Source: Oligoflexales bacterium
GTDB taxonomy: Bacteria > Bdellovibrionota_B > Oligoflexia > Oligoflexales > CACXFL01
Assembly: GCA_028282865.1 (NCBI GenBank)
Contig: JANQHA010000538.1
Location: 1 to 7,329, forward strand
Length of the DNA: 7,329 nucleotides
Reading direction: 5' to 3'
The first letter of the stretch is position 1, and each line of letters starts with the position of its first letter. Shown here piece after piece: positions 6,221 through 7,329 of this stretch. A program made the translations under genes and the position numbers. The notes under the pieces were generated by a model. The model made no database searches. It was not told the DNA's origin and worked only from the letters and a program-made list of their open reading frames with translations.

Positions 6221-6928
6221 TCAATTGAGCAGACCAATGCTAGGGTTGGTCTCGTCTTTTATAGTTCTTTGACGACGAATCTGGTCAGTAGGCAGCTCAA
6301 ACTCACTGAGTAGCCCACCCTTTGATTCTGGGGAGTTAACCTGTCCCCTTTGCATACCGTCAAACTGGCTCTGCGAAGGCAAGAAGAAATTATTGTTACC
6401 AACATTAACGTCTATCATTTCATGCTGGCTTGTGCCGACAAGATGACAGGTCATGACCGCACATCCTAGCTCCACCGCTCTTGAGCTCGCGCAGCGACTC
6501 ACTCGTTCATACCCCAGCTTGCTTTCGGTTGCTGATGGTACTAACAATAAATCGATAGAGTGTTTTCTCAAGTCAACTGTGAGCTCTGGATACTCGACGT
6601 CGAAACAAACCATAATAGCAATTTTAATACCTTTAAATGAAAAAACTGCTAACTCCGAACCAGGAGTAAAGGCCTCCTCCCATGGAGTCAATTTGATCTT
6701 TTTATATACTTGAACTGTCAGTCCATCAGAGTAAAAAAGGCAATTTTGATTTTGAATTATTCGAGAGCCAAAAATTACGACCTTATTAGGCACGGGAAAA
6801 GGTTTGAAGTCTGTCAGCTCCAATAAGTACTCTGGAAGCATTAAAATTTCGGCCTCGTGCTCTAAAAAATTTAGTATCTGAGTTTTAATACACTTCGTTA
6901 AGTCAGGAGAGTACGAGGCAATTTTCAT
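6221..6928 (-). CDS. Carbon-nitrogen hydrolase (nitrilase superfamily), GNAT-associated type
   Basis: Hydrolase that cleaves non-peptide C-N bonds (amides or nitriles) through a Glu-Lys-Cys triad; the substrate is unknown. The 235 residues show Glu33 in LPEY, Lys77 in YKKIKL and nucleophile Cys108 in IMVCFDVEYPE, with a further conserved Glu84 in TPWEE. SRCASSRAVELGCAVM (144-159) and DVNVG (173-177) also fit the group of hydrolases paired with GNAT proteins. It is short: only about 18 residues separate LPEY from the next core strand (VIFGS, 51-55), where relatives usually have a longer helical stretch. The start at 6928 is 6 nt after the acetyltransferase stop and in the same frame; the ribosome-binding site is weak (AGGGA, 13 nt upstream). 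The superfamily is secure; the reaction is not. The last codons overlap a hairpin that looks like the terminator of the opposing operon. Confidence 0.88.
   Translation of the reverse strand: MKIASYSPDLTKCIKTQILNFLEHEAEILMLPEYLLELTDFKPFPVPNKVVIFGSRIIQNQNCLFYSDGLTVQVYKKIKLTPWEEAFTPGSELAVFSFKGIKIAIMVCFDVEYPELTVDLRKHSIDLLLVPSATESKLGYERVSRCASSRAVELGCAVMTCHLVGTSQHEMIDVNVGNNNFFLPSQSQFDGMQRGQVNSPESKGGLLSEFELPTDQIRRQRTIKDETNPSIGLLN
6231..6260 (+). terminator. Candidate intrinsic terminator of the che operon
   Basis: AGACCAA (6231-6237) pairs perfectly with TTGGTCT (6246-6252) around an 8-nt loop, and TCTTTT follows at 6255-6260. The T run is on the plus-strand side only, so the element faces the che transcript, starting 46 nt after the cheR stop. 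It lies wholly inside the last codons of the opposing hydrolase gene. The stem is short and the T run begins 3 nt after it, so strength is uncertain. Confidence 0.5.
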
Positions 6929-6934
6929 AATTCG

Positions 6935-7329
6935 CTACCAGTCCCTAACCCAATAAATGAGAGACTTTTCTGTTTCCGCTTTATCACCGATATCTTGCCA
7001 TGGAAATTTTGCTACGATATCATCGCGACAAGTATAGCCCTGACGGCTCCAGAAAGCATTGAGAGGTTTATAGTCTAGGGGCTTCGCTGGATGATCACCT
7101 GATCGGACCACTGCACAAAAGCAGGTATGCTTTAAATCACTCAAATACGACCGGGCATAATCATGCCGATATTTAAAAAACTCTCCACCAATTCCTCTAC
7201 CGCGGAAAGGCTTCTTTATAATAGACTCACCAAAATAGACCGTTTTTTCGATATCAAAACCTTTTTGGGCTATAGGTCGCCGAAACTCATCATCTTCATC
7301 CTTCATTGGTAGGCAGGTAGTAGCTCCGA
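6935..7329 (-). CDS. GNAT-family N-acetyltransferase, C-terminal part (5' end cut by window edge)
   Basis: Acyl-CoA-dependent N-acyltransferase; the substrate is unknown. The minus-strand frame stays open to the right edge (residues GATTCLP precede the Met at 7306), so that Met is internal and the true start is off-window. The acetyl-CoA pyrophosphate loop is visible as PFRGRGIGGEFF (33-44 from that Met). The later conserved stretch FCAVVRSGDHPAKP with the following LNAFWSRQGY (63-91) and the closing FPWQDIGDKAETEKSLIYWV (101-120) resemble GNAT proteins that occur next to, or fused to, nitrilase-type hydrolases (the Bacillus YhcX / nitrilase branch 11 arrangement, recalled from family knowledge). 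It stops with TAG at 6935-6937, and the hydrolase begins two codons later in the same frame. The two proteins probably act on the same metabolite or form a complex. Confidence 0.85.
   Translation of the reverse strand, partial: GATTCLPMKDEDDEFRRPIAQKGFDIEKTVYFGESIIKKPFRGRGIGGEFFKYRHDYARSYLSDLKHTCFCAVVRSGDHPAKPLDYKPLNAFWSRQGYTCRDDIVAKFPWQDIGDKAETEKSLIYWVRDW

Overview
The window carries two convergent gene blocks. Nearly everything from the left edge to about position 6184 is a tightly packed, plus-strand chemosensory operon in the order cheA, cheW, mcp, cheB, cheR. From 6221 to the right edge, two minus-strand genes encode a GNAT acetyltransferase (cut by the edge) and a carbon-nitrogen hydrolase of the nitrilase superfamily. 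There are no tRNA or rRNA genes, mobile elements or CRISPR arrays, and no intergenic stretch longer than about 36 bases.

The base composition is moderately AT-rich, with purine-rich Shine-Dalgarno sequences and ordinary bacterial codons. All three stop codons are used. A five-gene che cluster with a soluble receptor and a CheA carrying extra domains suggests a Gram-negative proteobacterial or Bdellovibrionota/Oligoflexia-like lineage. That placement is a weak inference; no marker gene is present.

Chemosensory block: the histidine kinase is open from the left edge and begins inside a receiver domain, so it is a receiver-HPt-CheA hybrid. It has no recognisable P2 domain and carries a second CheW-like domain at its C-terminus. 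A stand-alone CheW follows, then a receptor with no membrane segments: two PAS-like domains and a standard MCP signalling hairpin, so a cytoplasmic sensor. CheB and CheR close the operon. CheB keeps its full methylesterase catalytic triad, but its receiver has lost the phospho-acceptor Asp, one of the acidic pair and the conserved Lys. CheR looks catalytically intact. No free-standing cheY, cheZ, cheC or cheD lies in the window. Spacing is 15 nt, 9 nt, a 1-nt overlap and an 11-nt overlap, which points to one transcript with translational coupling. A hairpin masks part of the cheB ribosome-binding site, and a candidate terminator for the operon lies inside the 3' end of the opposing hydrolase gene.

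How it may work (inference): the PAS receptor senses an internal signal and controls CheA through CheW and the CheA CheW-like domains. Phosphate may pass to the receiver fused to CheA or to a CheY encoded elsewhere. CheR and CheB set receptor methylation, but CheB is probably not feedback-controlled by phosphorylation in the usual way.

Minus-strand block: the GNAT and hydrolase reading frames lie in the same order as the domains of known GNAT-nitrilase fusion proteins. They are in the same reading frame, separated only by one TAG codon and two further codons.
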